A DNA stretch of 64,000 nt from Marixanthomonas sp. SCSIO 43207 (GCF_019904255.1 NZ_CP063203.1:1178001-1242000), one strand, 5' to 3'. Counted from the first letter of the stretch, positions 52,151-60,492 are shown. Made by a program: numbers and translations. The notes: generated by a model from the sequence alone, not told the origin.

Positions 52151-55100
52151 TACCAAATTCTTTTTTTAAGTCTTTAAAATCAACGACAATACCTTCATTA
52201 TTGATTGTGTCAATTACATTTTTATAAATTTGGTTTCCATTTTTATCTTTAAACCTGTAAAACATATCTTTATTTCCAACAACTATTAATAAACGTTTGG
52301 CTCTTGACAGTGCTACATTTAATCGTTTTGGTGACTTAGCAAAACCAATATCTCTATTCTGAATTATCTCTCCGTTTTCTATCTTTTTATCACTCCTTAC
52401 TGTCGAAACAATAATGATATTTCTTTCCATACCTTGAAATTTATCCACAGTATTTAATCGAATTGGTATATCATATTTATTTCTTGCTTTTAAGGCGACT
52501 TCTTTTAGTTTAGAGACTTGATGTCCGTAAAAACTAATTAAACCAATTTCTTGTTCTTCTTGAACTTTAATTTGGTCGTTACTGCTTTGCCAATGTTTCA
52601 TATACTCTTCAAATCCATTTGATTTTTTAAGAAGTTTTATGACTAGCTCAACAGCTTCTATTTCATAATTATTTATTCTTGATGTTCCGCTTAATTCTTC
52701 TGGTTCATCTACGTTAACCCAAATAGTATGAATATCTGGATTTATAAATTTGTTAAGTAAGAATCCGTGATGTCTAGAAAATGGATTATTTAGATTTGGG
52801 TCATTTGCATTTTCCTTTATTGGTTTTCCAGGTTCTAGACCACCTTCATCCAAATAAAATTGTTTAATAACATTGTTGATTTTTGGATGCATTCTATATT
52901 GTTCATTAAATGTAGATTTAATGGTTGGCGAAACTTTAGGATGCATTATTAATCTTTCAAACTGAGAAGTTTCTACAAAGTCTTTATCAATTTCAGATGC
53001 CAATTCTTTTGCTTGTGTTGTTTCAAGTGATTCTAATGTTTCTTTAAAGGTTTTATCGTGAAGCATTGGTGGTAATTGTCTATGGTCGCCAATGATGATA
53101 TTTCTTCGACCAAAACACATTGGTAGTAATAATTCTGGTGGTGTCGCTTTACTTGCTTCATCTGTTATTACTGTATCAAATTCAATAGGTTTTAATTTAT
53201 CAATGACATTAACACCAGCATACCATCCACTAAAATCAGACTTGTATCTTTTAATTATGTTTTTTACTTTTTTTGCAAATTTTTCAATTTCAACATCTCC
53301 AAATTTTGTTTCAATGAACTTAGATTCATTAAAAATTCGTTGATAATCCGCTCCGAAATTTGGACTTCCAGCAGAACTACTTGTGCTACCAACAACGTTC
53401 GCGTATTTAAAGTATTTATCTTTAAATAAGATTTTCATTTCTTTATCTGGTTGAGCCATTTCAAAAGCCCAATCTTTCATAATACTTCTATACTTCGGAT
53501 TACTTTGTTGAGAGTTATTTGCAATTCTTCGCATCCATAACTGAACAGAATTATTATAAAAATCTTCTTCAACAATTTCAATATCATCTTCCTTTAAAAC
53601 TTCATTTTCATAATTATCATTAGTTTCATATTTTTCGTCAACCCATTTCATTATTCGTTCAAACGCATATTTTTTTCCTTCTTCCTCAAATTTACTAGCT
53701 CTTCCAAATCGTATTGGTTTTACTAGTGTATGATTTTTATTGAGTAATTTTTCTAAAGCATTATCTACAGCAAGGTTTGTTTCAGAAGTTAAAAGGATTT
53801 TTTGTTCTTGGTTTACTCTCACCATTTGCCAAATCATTTCAGCTATTACTGTTGTTTTACCAGTTCCTGGTGGACCTTGAAGCAATGCTAAATCTGTACA
53901 GTTTAAAGCAGATAAAACGGCTTTTCTTTGAGAATTGTTTAAGGTTAGTAATTCGTGCCTTTTTAACTCGTTCCAATTTTCACCATCTACTGATAAATCC
54001 TTATGAATTTCTTCGGCTTTTGAACTATCAAAAATAAAATCTTTGATTTTTTCGTTCACTGGTTTTAAGTCTAATCCTTCTTTTGGATTAGTAATTTTAT
54101 TCATTGCTTCGTGTAGCCAAGATATTTTTGCTTGGTCTCCTCTTAAATTTGGCGTTACAGATTTAATTTTAGGCTCTTCTTCAATGAACTTGAAAAACTT
54201 ATCAGTTTGACGTTTTTCATTTGGCCATTGGTAAGGCAAATTAAAAACGTAATGATTATAGTCCGAATTTCTGCCATTTAAATTACCAATTACAACTTGT
54301 CTTTTTTTGTATTCAAATTTATTACCCTTATCGATATAGAACTCTGCACCGGCTATCTGCTTTGTTTTATCTAAAAATTCTTCTTTCTTAGATTTTTTAG
54401 CTACAATATCTATTTTTACCTTGAATTTAAAATCGTTATTTAATGGCGAGAACATAATATTAAACTTATTTAAAGATTTTATCTTCTCATATTTTAATTT
54501 TAAATCTGAATAATCAATAAAATCAAAAGCTACAGTTTGTTGGGATTCATTAACATTTGTGTCAAAATCGAATGAATAAAATTCTCTTTTAATCTCAGTC
54601 CAGAAACGGGCATCGAATGATTCACTAAAAACCACTTCTTCATTATCTGCCTCGTATACAAGATAGAATTTAGTTTTAACTTTTTCTGAACTATATATTC
54701 TGCATAAAGTAAGATAAAACACTTTTAAGTCTCTAAAATTATTTTTCCAAAGTGTAAAAACATTTTGATGTGGTTTGGGTAAAACCAATTCTTTCTCTTT
54801 TAAATCTTTTCTATATTGACTGCCAAAAGTTAAATTAAACCTCTTATTTATTTTTGAATTGAGTACTATGTTGTTTTCTGAAATTATCTCAAAATTTACT
54901 TTAAATTTTGAAAAAGAAAACCCTTGTTTTTTTAAAACAGAGTCTGTTTTAAACTTTTGTTTTATATGACTAATACCAATGAAAACCTGTTTTCTAACTT
55001 CGTTTTCATAAATATTCGAATTATTCAATCTTATCTTTAAAGTATCTTTAATAGAATAAGGCGTAATTTTAAGAACACAACCAATTTGTTTATTTCTTTC

Positions 55101-55853
55101 GAGTATGCTTATAAAATCTTTTTGTATAACTCTATCTAATACATCTGTAATATCTTTTAATCTTATAAAAAGACTACCATCTGGGTATATTCTTTCATTT
55201 AAATTGAAAGGTTCTTTAGAAATTATATTATATAGGTTGTTATACTCAGGATTTTCCTCTTGTTTTAATTTAACTCGAAATTGATAAAGAAATTCGTGAA
55301 TCTGTATAGGCAAGTCATAGTTTAAAACTTCTAGTGCTTCTGAATTTTTATTGAGAATGAGTTGCTGTGCTTCAATCCATTTATCCCAAATTTCTTGCTG
55401 ATTTTCAATTTCTGATTTTGGCGAAATTTCAAGTTTGCATATTTTGTTAAATAAATCTTCTAATTCTCTTTGTGAGCGATGAGGTTTTTTAAAATCAATT
55501 AATTTTATTGTGCAATTTTCAACAACAGTGTATTCATCTGATTTGAGTTCTTGAATTTCAGATATTGCATTTTTTGATTTTTGATTTATGATTGTTTTAT
55601 AGTCGAAAGTTTGCTCTTGCCATTTGAGAACTAATTCTATTTGCTTGTTTTCAATGTGAAAAATTACTTTATGTTCTTCCTCATTTTTTTTTTGAAAAAA
55701 GCATTTTAATGATTTGTTTTCAATCCATCTTTTTAATTCTTCAAAGTTTCCTTTATTTTGTTTATCGAGAGTTCTTACTGCTTTATTTTTGAATCTTATG
55801 ACTAGTTCGATTGGTTCGTCATCGAAAATATCTTCGTTATTATGGTATGCCAT
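52140..55853 (-). CDS. Upf1/Dna2-like superfamily 1 helicase with long N-terminal region
   Basis: 1237 residues. The first 640 residues are beta-rich and unlike any domain I know. The helicase core has Walker A LLQGPPGTGKTTVIAEMI near residue 660, DEAS box VITDEASKATPPEL near residue 897, GDHRQLPPM near residue 924, QYRMHPKI, MERNIIIVSTVRS near residue 1144 and RLNVALSRAKRLLIVVGN near residue 1180. AAA_11/AAA_12 SF1B enzymes unwind RNA or DNA 5' to 3'. First gene of the four-gene operon. Confidence 0.88.
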   Translation of the reverse strand: MAYHNNEDIFDDEPIELVIRFKNKAVRTLDKQNKGNFEELKRWIENKSLKCFFQKKNEEEHKVIFHIENKQIELVLKWQEQTFDYKTIINQKSKNAISEIQELKSDEYTVVENCTIKLIDFKKPHRSQRELEDLFNKICKLEISPKSEIENQQEIWDKWIEAQQLILNKNSEALEVLNYDLPIQIHEFLYQFRVKLKQEENPEYNNLYNIISKEPFNLNERIYPDGSLFIRLKDITDVLDRVIQKDFISILERNKQIGCVLKITPYSIKDTLKIRLNNSNIYENEVRKQVFIGISHIKQKFKTDSVLKKQGFSFSKFKVNFEIISENNIVLNSKINKRFNLTFGSQYRKDLKEKELVLPKPHQNVFTLWKNNFRDLKVFYLTLCRIYSSEKVKTKFYLVYEADNEEVVFSESFDARFWTEIKREFYSFDFDTNVNESQQTVAFDFIDYSDLKLKYEKIKSLNKFNIMFSPLNNDFKFKVKIDIVAKKSKKEEFLDKTKQIAGAEFYIDKGNKFEYKKRQVVIGNLNGRNSDYNHYVFNLPYQWPNEKRQTDKFFKFIEEEPKIKSVTPNLRGDQAKISWLHEAMNKITNPKEGLDLKPVNEKIKDFIFDSSKAEEIHKDLSVDGENWNELKRHELLTLNNSQRKAVLSALNCTDLALLQGPPGTGKTTVIAEMIWQMVRVNQEQKILLTSETNLAVDNALEKLLNKNHTLVKPIRFGRASKFEEEGKKYAFERIMKWVDEKYETNDNYENEVLKEDDIEIVEEDFYNNSVQLWMRRIANNSQQSNPKYRSIMKDWAFEMAQPDKEMKILFKDKYFKYANVVGSTSSSAGSPNFGADYQRIFNESKFIETKFGDVEIEKFAKKVKNIIKRYKSDFSGWYAGVNVIDKLKPIEFDTVITDEASKATPPELLLPMCFGRRNIIIGDHRQLPPMLHDKTFKETLESLETTQAKELASEIDKDFVETSQFERLIMHPKVSPTIKSTFNEQYRMHPKINNVIKQFYLDEGGLEPGKPIKENANDPNLNNPFSRHHGFLLNKFINPDIHTIWVNVDEPEELSGTSRINNYEIEAVELVIKLLKKSNGFEEYMKHWQSSNDQIKVQEEQEIGLISFYGHQVSKLKEVALKARNKYDIPIRLNTVDKFQGMERNIIIVSTVRSDKKIENGEIIQNRDIGFAKSPKRLNVALSRAKRLLIVVGNKDMFYRFKDKNGNQIYKNVIDTINNEGIVVDFKDLKKEFGNDE

Positions 55854-56126
55854 TCATTCTCTTTTTGTCAGTTCTTTTGTCCATTTGCTGAAAATAGCTC
55901 TTTAGTATTTTAGCTTTAGCTATTTTGTTCAGAATAATTCAATTTGGCTAATGTATTTCTTTTTTTGTTTATTACTTTACGGATTTCCACAATCCTATCT
56001 GAGCGTTGGCAAGAAACAGCTCTTTTATTTTTTTAGTGTTGTTTTTACGCGTTGGCAAAAAAAACAAATGTGCTGTTTGTGCGTTGGCGTTTTTTTGTTC
56101 AAATGTTAAATTTTAGCACAATTTTT
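55854..56126. other. Upstream gap of the operon with GCGTTGGC repeats
   Basis: No gene. GCGTTGGC occurs at 56003-56010, 56049-56056 and 56081-56088, each followed by an A/T tract. The first copy extends to TGAGCGTTGGC and matches 47622-47632. These may be remnants of further cassette ends. The operon promoter should lie here; no clear TAnnTTTG on the minus strand was found by eye. Confidence 0.45.
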
Positions 56127-56335
56127 GCATTACTTACAACTGTCTTGTGTATGGCTCGTTGCGTGCAAATTAGCGATTATTTTTCGGTTGAGCCACAAGC
56201 CGAATTTTTAAATTTTACTATTTATCTTTTTCCTTGGTAATCGTCAAATTTAAAAATTTGGCGACTTTCCAAATATGCCTTAATTTCAGTTTAAGTAACT
56301 TAATAGCAATGAGCTATACACGTTGTTGTAGCACG
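56127..56335 (-). repeat. attC-like site 11 (third subtype)
   Basis: 209 bp. TACAACTGTCTTGTGTATGG on the left, AGCTATACACGTTGTTGTAG on the right, with an AT-rich interior containing AAATTTAAAAATTTGGCG. Same subtype as site 10. Confidence 0.75.
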
Positions 56336-56349
56336 TATTTATTTCAGTT

Positions 56350-57228
56350 TTATGGTAATTCAAAAGTCGGATTGTCAAAGCAACTTTCCAAATATTTCAT
56401 TCCGATTAATTGTTCTATAATTTGTCCTGTTTTCAAATGACAATAGTTGTGGTTTTCGGCAAAGTCCAAAACTTTATTAATTCCATTAGATAGGTTTTCG
56501 GAACTTTCCAAACTAAAAATTTCAATCCAATCCTCATTCACTATTGCATAGTAGAAATTCTGCTCATCATTTTCTAAATAGGCGAAAGTATAGACTCCAC
56601 ATTCCACTTTTTTTTCTTTTTCAACACCATAGTAAATATCCATTTTCGAGACCAAAAGAAAGTCTGAATATTTGAAGTATTGGTCAATATCATTTAGTTC
56701 TTTTTTTTCTACTAGAAATTCCGCAAGTTTTAATTTCAAAGCATTTAAATCGTAAGTGCTCTTTCTTGGTTTTAATTCAAATTCGCAATTTTTATCATTT
56801 CGACGTCTTGGGTTTTTATTTATTCTATAATGCACACCTATTAGTCTAGAAATATAATCTTGGATAATTTCAGTACAATATTCTTCACTTTTAGCAAATT
56901 CCAATGTTTTCTCTATAGAGTCTTTTAAACCTTGAAAAGTTGATATATTTAAAATGCTAAATGAATTATTGTCTACAATAACAAAAAAAGAAAGATTGTG
57001 TGTTGAACCATTATTAAAAACATAAATTCCATTTTTAAGGTTTTCGTCAACTCGATTTTTATGAATTCCACGAAGACTAACTTTTTTGTTATTATTTCTT
57101 ATTTGATTTTTTTCCATCAAAAATTCCGCAAGTTCGAGTTTCAAACTTTCCACAGTCAATTTTTCAGTTTCTTGACAAAAACTGAAGTTTGATGCAAGCA
57201 AAATTATTAATAGAAGTACGTTTCTCAT
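56350..57228 (-). CDS. Cassette gene: exported protein with internal duplication
   Basis: 292 residues with a signal peptide (LLLIILLASNFSFCQ). Two copies of a roughly 125-residue module: first copy LTVESLKLELAEFLMEKNQI ... LEFAKSEEYCTEIIQDYISRL, second copy LNALKLKLAEFLVEKKEL ... LDFAENHNYCHLKTGQIIEQL. They are clearly homologous, and both carry a Tyr-Cys pair. No family recognised. First cassette of the array; arms match 10 of 10 (56325-56334 and 57231-57240). Confidence 0.7.
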   Translation of the reverse strand: MRNVLLLIILLASNFSFCQETEKLTVESLKLELAEFLMEKNQIRNNNKKVSLRGIHKNRVDENLKNGIYVFNNGSTHNLSFFVIVDNNSFSILNISTFQGLKDSIEKTLEFAKSEEYCTEIIQDYISRLIGVHYRINKNPRRRNDKNCEFELKPRKSTYDLNALKLKLAEFLVEKKELNDIDQYFKYSDFLLVSKMDIYYGVEKEKKVECGVYTFAYLENDEQNFYYAIVNEDWIEIFSLESSENLSNGINKVLDFAENHNYCHLKTGQIIEQLIGMKYLESCFDNPTFELP

Positions 57229-57230
57229 AT

Positions 57231-57370
57231 GTGCTACAACGGTCTCGTATAACCGTCAGTTACGGGTTAAAGTACGCAAATTTTTCGGTTTAGCACGGAC
57301 GTTAGCAATTCCGAGTGGATTCGGACGTAGTCGAATCCGCCGTAATTGCGGTTATACATTGTTATATAGT
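57231..57370 (-). repeat. attC-like site 12 (array head)
   Basis: Short subtype, 140 bp. GTGCTACAAC then GGTCTCGTATAACCGTCAG; right end GCGGTTATACATTGTTATAT. It is the site closest to the integrase gene; attI-like sequence would be expected to its right. Confidence 0.8.
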
Positions 57371-57437
57371 AATATCACTCATTTTTACTTTTTTGCTTTC
57401 AAACCCTTTATATATAAGGATTTTGTGTTTTTAGGCA

Positions 57438-57515
57438 ATGCAAAATAATGCAATAAAATGCTACTAAAAGTTAGGTTTGTTGTACCTATTGTTGTACCTT
57501 CGTATTGCGTTGCAC
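57438..57515. repeat. Direct repeats upstream of the integrase gene
   Basis: TTGTTGTACCT is repeated at 57477-57487 and 57489-57499 (12-base period), followed by two TTGCACC copies at about 57509-57530. ATGCAA copies precede it. Such short direct repeats are typical arm or excisionase binding sites. A GTTAGGT (57470-57476) also happens to fit the integron core consensus GTTRRRY. Confidence 0.5.
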
Positions 57516-57545
57516 CCATTTGCACCGCCTATTAATCAAGGTTTT

Positions 57546-58763
57546 ATGTCTTCAATTAAAGTAGTATTAAGAACAAACAAGATAGATAAAGCTGGACTTG
57601 CACCTCTTTATTTACGAGTAATCAAAAACAGAAAAACTAAATTCATTTCATTAAGTGTAAAATTACAGCCTAATGAATGGGATGAAGATAAGCAAAAAGT
57701 AAAGAAGAATCATAAAACTTCAACAAGGTTAAACGCATACATTTCAAGAAAGATAGCAGATGCAGAAGGAGAGATTGCAGACCTTGAAAGAAGAAATCAA
57801 TCTACATCAGCAAGAAGAATAAAAGAGGCCATTAAGGGTAAACCCTTAATTAACTTTTTTGAGTTTGCTTATGATAGGTGCGAGAAGCTTAAAGATACTG
57901 TTACGCTATCTACTTACAGAAGCTATAAAAACAACATAGAAAAATTTGAAAGGTTTGTTGGGCATCGTGAAATAATGTTTGATGATATTACAGCTACAAC
58001 CTTAAAAGATTATGCATCACATTGCAGTTCTAAATTAGGCAACAATAACACAACTATAAATTATGCGTTTAGAATCCTAAACTTAATGTTTAGAGAAGCT
58101 AAAAAAGAAGATTTAATATCCAATGAGCTTGTACCCTTTACCAAATTTAAAGTAAAGAAAAATAAGACTACAAAACGCTATTTAAACGATGAACAGTTTG
58201 AAGCCTTTATTAATTTAGAAGTTCCACAACAGCACAAAGCACAAGTTATTAAAGATATGTTTATCTTTTCTGTTTTTTCTGGAGGGTTACGTTTTGGCGA
58301 TGTTATCGAATTACAATGGAAGCATTACGATAGCAAAAATCACAGAATTACAAAGACGATAAGAAAAACGAAAAGACAGCATAGTATTAGAATAGGTCAA
58401 AAAGCGGTTGATATTTTAGAGAAATACAAAACCCAAGACCAAAAGCAAAACGATATAATTTTTCCATTTGCAAAAGTTGACGAGTTATATTTTAAAGATA
58501 GAGAACACAGAAGTTTAATAACCAATAGAGCAATTTCATTAAGCAATATGTATTTGAGCAAAATGGGAGAAGAATTAGAACTTCCTTTTAATTTATCTTT
58601 TCATATTAGCCGACATACATTTGCTACAAGGGCATTAAACAATGGTATGCGTATAGAACACGTTTCTAAACTTATGGACCATTCAGATATTGGTATAACA
58701 CAAGTGTATGCAAAAATTATAAGTAGTGAGTTGGATAATGCAGTAGATAAATTTATAAATTAG
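57546..58763 (+). CDS. Tyrosine recombinase/integrase (Bacteroidota island type)
   Basis: 405 residues from ATG 57546, preceded by AAGG; a TTG at 57477 gives an improbable hydrophobic leader. N-terminal arm-binding domain (VVLRTNKIDKAGLAPLYLRV), SAM-like core-binding domain at about 110-210, catalytic domain with Arg in FSGGLRFGDVIEL near 248, HISRHTFATRAL (HxxR) near 353 and nucleophile Tyr in DIGITQVYAKI near 387. The arm domain and length separate it from IntI integron integrases. It is divergent from the cassette array. Confidence 0.9.
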   Translation: MSSIKVVLRTNKIDKAGLAPLYLRVIKNRKTKFISLSVKLQPNEWDEDKQKVKKNHKTSTRLNAYISRKIADAEGEIADLERRNQSTSARRIKEAIKGKPLINFFEFAYDRCEKLKDTVTLSTYRSYKNNIEKFERFVGHREIMFDDITATTLKDYASHCSSKLGNNNTTINYAFRILNLMFREAKKEDLISNELVPFTKFKVKKNKTTKRYLNDEQFEAFINLEVPQQHKAQVIKDMFIFSVFSGGLRFGDVIELQWKHYDSKNHRITKTIRKTKRQHSIRIGQKAVDILEKYKTQDQKQNDIIFPFAKVDELYFKDREHRSLITNRAISLSNMYLSKMGEELELPFNLSFHISRHTFATRALNNGMRIEHVSKLMDHSDIGITQVYAKIISSELDNAVDKFIN

Positions 58764-58769
58764 TTTGTT

Positions 58770-60107
58770 ATGGGTAGAAATCCTCATTTTTTAGTTACAG
58801 GAATGCAGAAATATGATGTTTGTGGTTCTGAAATGATTTACCTTAAAGGTTCTGCATATGAAAAACCTTTTCCTATTCAATATTTCCCAAACCCAGAACA
58901 TAATCTTGATAATTGTGAAGGCTGTAAAACTACACATCAAAGGATACTAAAAGAAGTAGGTGATTATTTTAAAGACTTCCCCAATTGTTGTGAAAGACAT
59001 AAAAACCTGCAAAAGCATAGTTTATTTAAAAAGGAGGACTTTAAAGACTTGGCAAAATTTGTAGCAGATAAGGTGTTATATACACATCATCATATATTGA
59101 ATAATTTAGATCAAGATAACTGGGAAGAAGAAATTAATAATTACATAGAATATGCTATAACAAGTTTTGGTCAAACACCAGATAAATGTGGAGAACCACC
59201 AGCTTTAAGTTGGTTTATGGACTATGTAATAAGAATGCAAAAGAATCACAAGTTAGAAGGTGTAAATCGAAAGTATAAAGAACGTCAAGAAGTAATACTT
59301 CAGTATATTGAAAACTATTTTAAACCTAAAGGGAAAGAGAAAAAAGACCTCAATCTTTTATTAAGTACTTACGATAAATGGTATAAATTCTTTCCTTTTG
59401 AATTAGCTCTCTTTTCAAATTTAAAAAAGCACTTTTCTAGAACCTTACCAATATTAGCAGAAAAGCCAAAAACGAATCCTTATTTGGGTACTGCAAAAGT
59501 TGAATTACTCTCTCAATCCAAATTATTAAAATACTTATCTAATATTACAAATCATATCCTTTTAAGCATTGACACAACTACACTTTTAGAAAATGAATAT
59601 ATATCAGATAAGACTAAATATTTTTTTGACTTAAAAAAGAAATCTCATTCAGTCAATCAATCTGCTTTATTATCAAAACCTACTAAAAATGAGAAAGAAT
59701 ACATTAGGACAATAAAAACTTGGTTGAAGAATGAAAAAGCCTTTATAAATGAAATAAAAGACGATATAGCAATATTGCCTGAAAACGTTAAAAAATTAAA
59801 ACAAGATTTCAACTCTATTATAAAAGAGGGCAAAAACCGCAAATATGTTTTACAGGTTTTGGAAGATTTAAGTATTACGGTAGATGGGAAATCTGTTCTA
59901 ACACAAAGGAAAAAAGGTGCGCTACGGGGTGTGGTAGAAGCATTAAAACAAAAAAGAATTATTCCTAATATAGGTTTAGCAACACTTTGTAATGTTATAG
60001 CCGATAAAATAAATCTCGAATTAAAATCAGAATTAGATGCTTCAAATATTTCAGAAGACTATTTAAATGATGCTTTAGAATATATAGAAAACAACCCTTT
60101 TCACTAA
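58770..60107 (+). CDS. Island protein of unknown function with Cys-rich N-terminus
   Basis: 445 residues. The first 75 residues have clustered Cys/His (YDVCGSEM, NLDNCEGCKTTH, FPNCCERHK), possibly a zinc site. The rest is helical and basic (PEDNVKKLKQDFNSII-type region, AEKPKTNPYLGTAK). No family recognised. It follows the integrase by 6 bases, so they are probably cotranscribed. Similar genes accompany this integrase type in Bacteroidota islands (general experience, not checked). Confidence 0.6.
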   Translation: MGRNPHFLVTGMQKYDVCGSEMIYLKGSAYEKPFPIQYFPNPEHNLDNCEGCKTTHQRILKEVGDYFKDFPNCCERHKNLQKHSLFKKEDFKDLAKFVADKVLYTHHHILNNLDQDNWEEEINNYIEYAITSFGQTPDKCGEPPALSWFMDYVIRMQKNHKLEGVNRKYKERQEVILQYIENYFKPKGKEKKDLNLLLSTYDKWYKFFPFELALFSNLKKHFSRTLPILAEKPKTNPYLGTAKVELLSQSKLLKYLSNITNHILLSIDTTTLLENEYISDKTKYFFDLKKKSHSVNQSALLSKPTKNEKEYIRTIKTWLKNEKAFINEIKDDIAILPENVKKLKQDFNSIIKEGKNRKYVLQVLEDLSITVDGKSVLTQRKKGALRGVVEALKQKRIIPNIGLATLCNVIADKINLELKSELDASNISEDYLNDALEYIENNPFH

Positions 60108-60198
60108 AATACTTTCATTATAAGGGTTTTATAAGGGTGTGCTTTTAGCACCTTATCACTATTGCATTCTTGCGGTATAATTTTAAAAATATATCGTA

Positions 60199-60492
60199 AT
60201 GGAAGCAATCATTTTAAGCACCCAACAGTACAAAGATTTAGTTAATCGTTTAGACGATTTAAACAAGCAATTAGAGGAAAAACAAAAGAAGCCTCAAGAC
60301 ACTTTTTTAGACAATCAAGAATTTCTTCAGCTAATGAACATTAGCAAACGCACCGCCCAAACTTGGAGGGATGAAGGTGTTATTTCATTTTCACAAATAG
60401 GCTCTAAAATCTATTATCGTATGAGTGACGTGCAAAAGTTATTAGACAATAACTATCGTAAAGCATTCTCAACAAAAAGAAATAATTACTAA
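60199..60492 (+). CDS. Small helix-turn-helix protein (excisionase-like)
   Basis: 97 residues. A short coiled coil (LVNRLDDLNKQLEEKQKK) is followed by a MerR/HTH_17-like winged helix (FLDNQEFLQLMNISKRTAQT, then GVISFSQIGSKIYYRMSDV). These proteins act as excisionases or regulators of Bacteroidota integrative elements. Upstream gap 60108-60198 holds a bulged hairpin (60131-60156), probably ending the previous transcript. Confidence 0.82.
   Translation: MEAIILSTQQYKDLVNRLDDLNKQLEEKQKKPQDTFLDNQEFLQLMNISKRTAQTWRDEGVISFSQIGSKIYYRMSDVQKLLDNNYRKAFSTKRNNY

Larger units (their letters stand above)
37853..57370 (-). mobile_element. Integron-like gene cassette array with non-canonical attC-like sites
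   Basis: Fifteen or more minus-strand genes occur as single or paired units, each followed by an imperfect palindrome of one repeat superfamily (eleven full copies, one half copy at the left end). In at least six units the terminal arms 5' and 3' of the gene are complementary to each other and specific to that unit. This is what cassette excision and insertion at attC sites produces. Examples: GTTGTAGCAC (56325-56334) with GTGCTACAAC (57231-57240), and GTTGTAAGTAGTGC (47559-47572) with GCATTACTTACAAC (56127-56140). All units read away from the tyrosine recombinase gene. The arm sequences do not fit the RYYYAAC/GTTRRRY consensus strictly, so I call it integron-like, not a proven integron. Confidence 0.7.

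Noticed and set aside
37853-57370. CRISPR or simple MITE repeats
   Set aside because: Units are 137-210 bp and separated by whole genes, so not CRISPR. Target duplications are absent and the arms match across genes rather than within most sites, so MITE is the poorer reading.
57470-57476. GTTAGGT as an attI core
   Set aside because: A degenerate 7-mer in AT-rich DNA; no second simple site alongside it.
57371-57480. tRNA gene as island target
   Set aside because: No cloverleaf or T-loop motif (GGTTCAAATCC-like) could be found near the integrase.
57546-58763. Calling the recombinase IntI and the region a canonical integron
   Set aside because: It has an arm-binding domain, 405 residues and island genes after it. 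I do not see the extra helix of IntI, and the site arms miss the RYYYAAC/GTTRRRY consensus.
58770-60107. Calling the Cys-rich island protein a zinc-finger primase
   Set aside because: Cys/His spacing fits no CHC2 or C4 pattern I could confirm.
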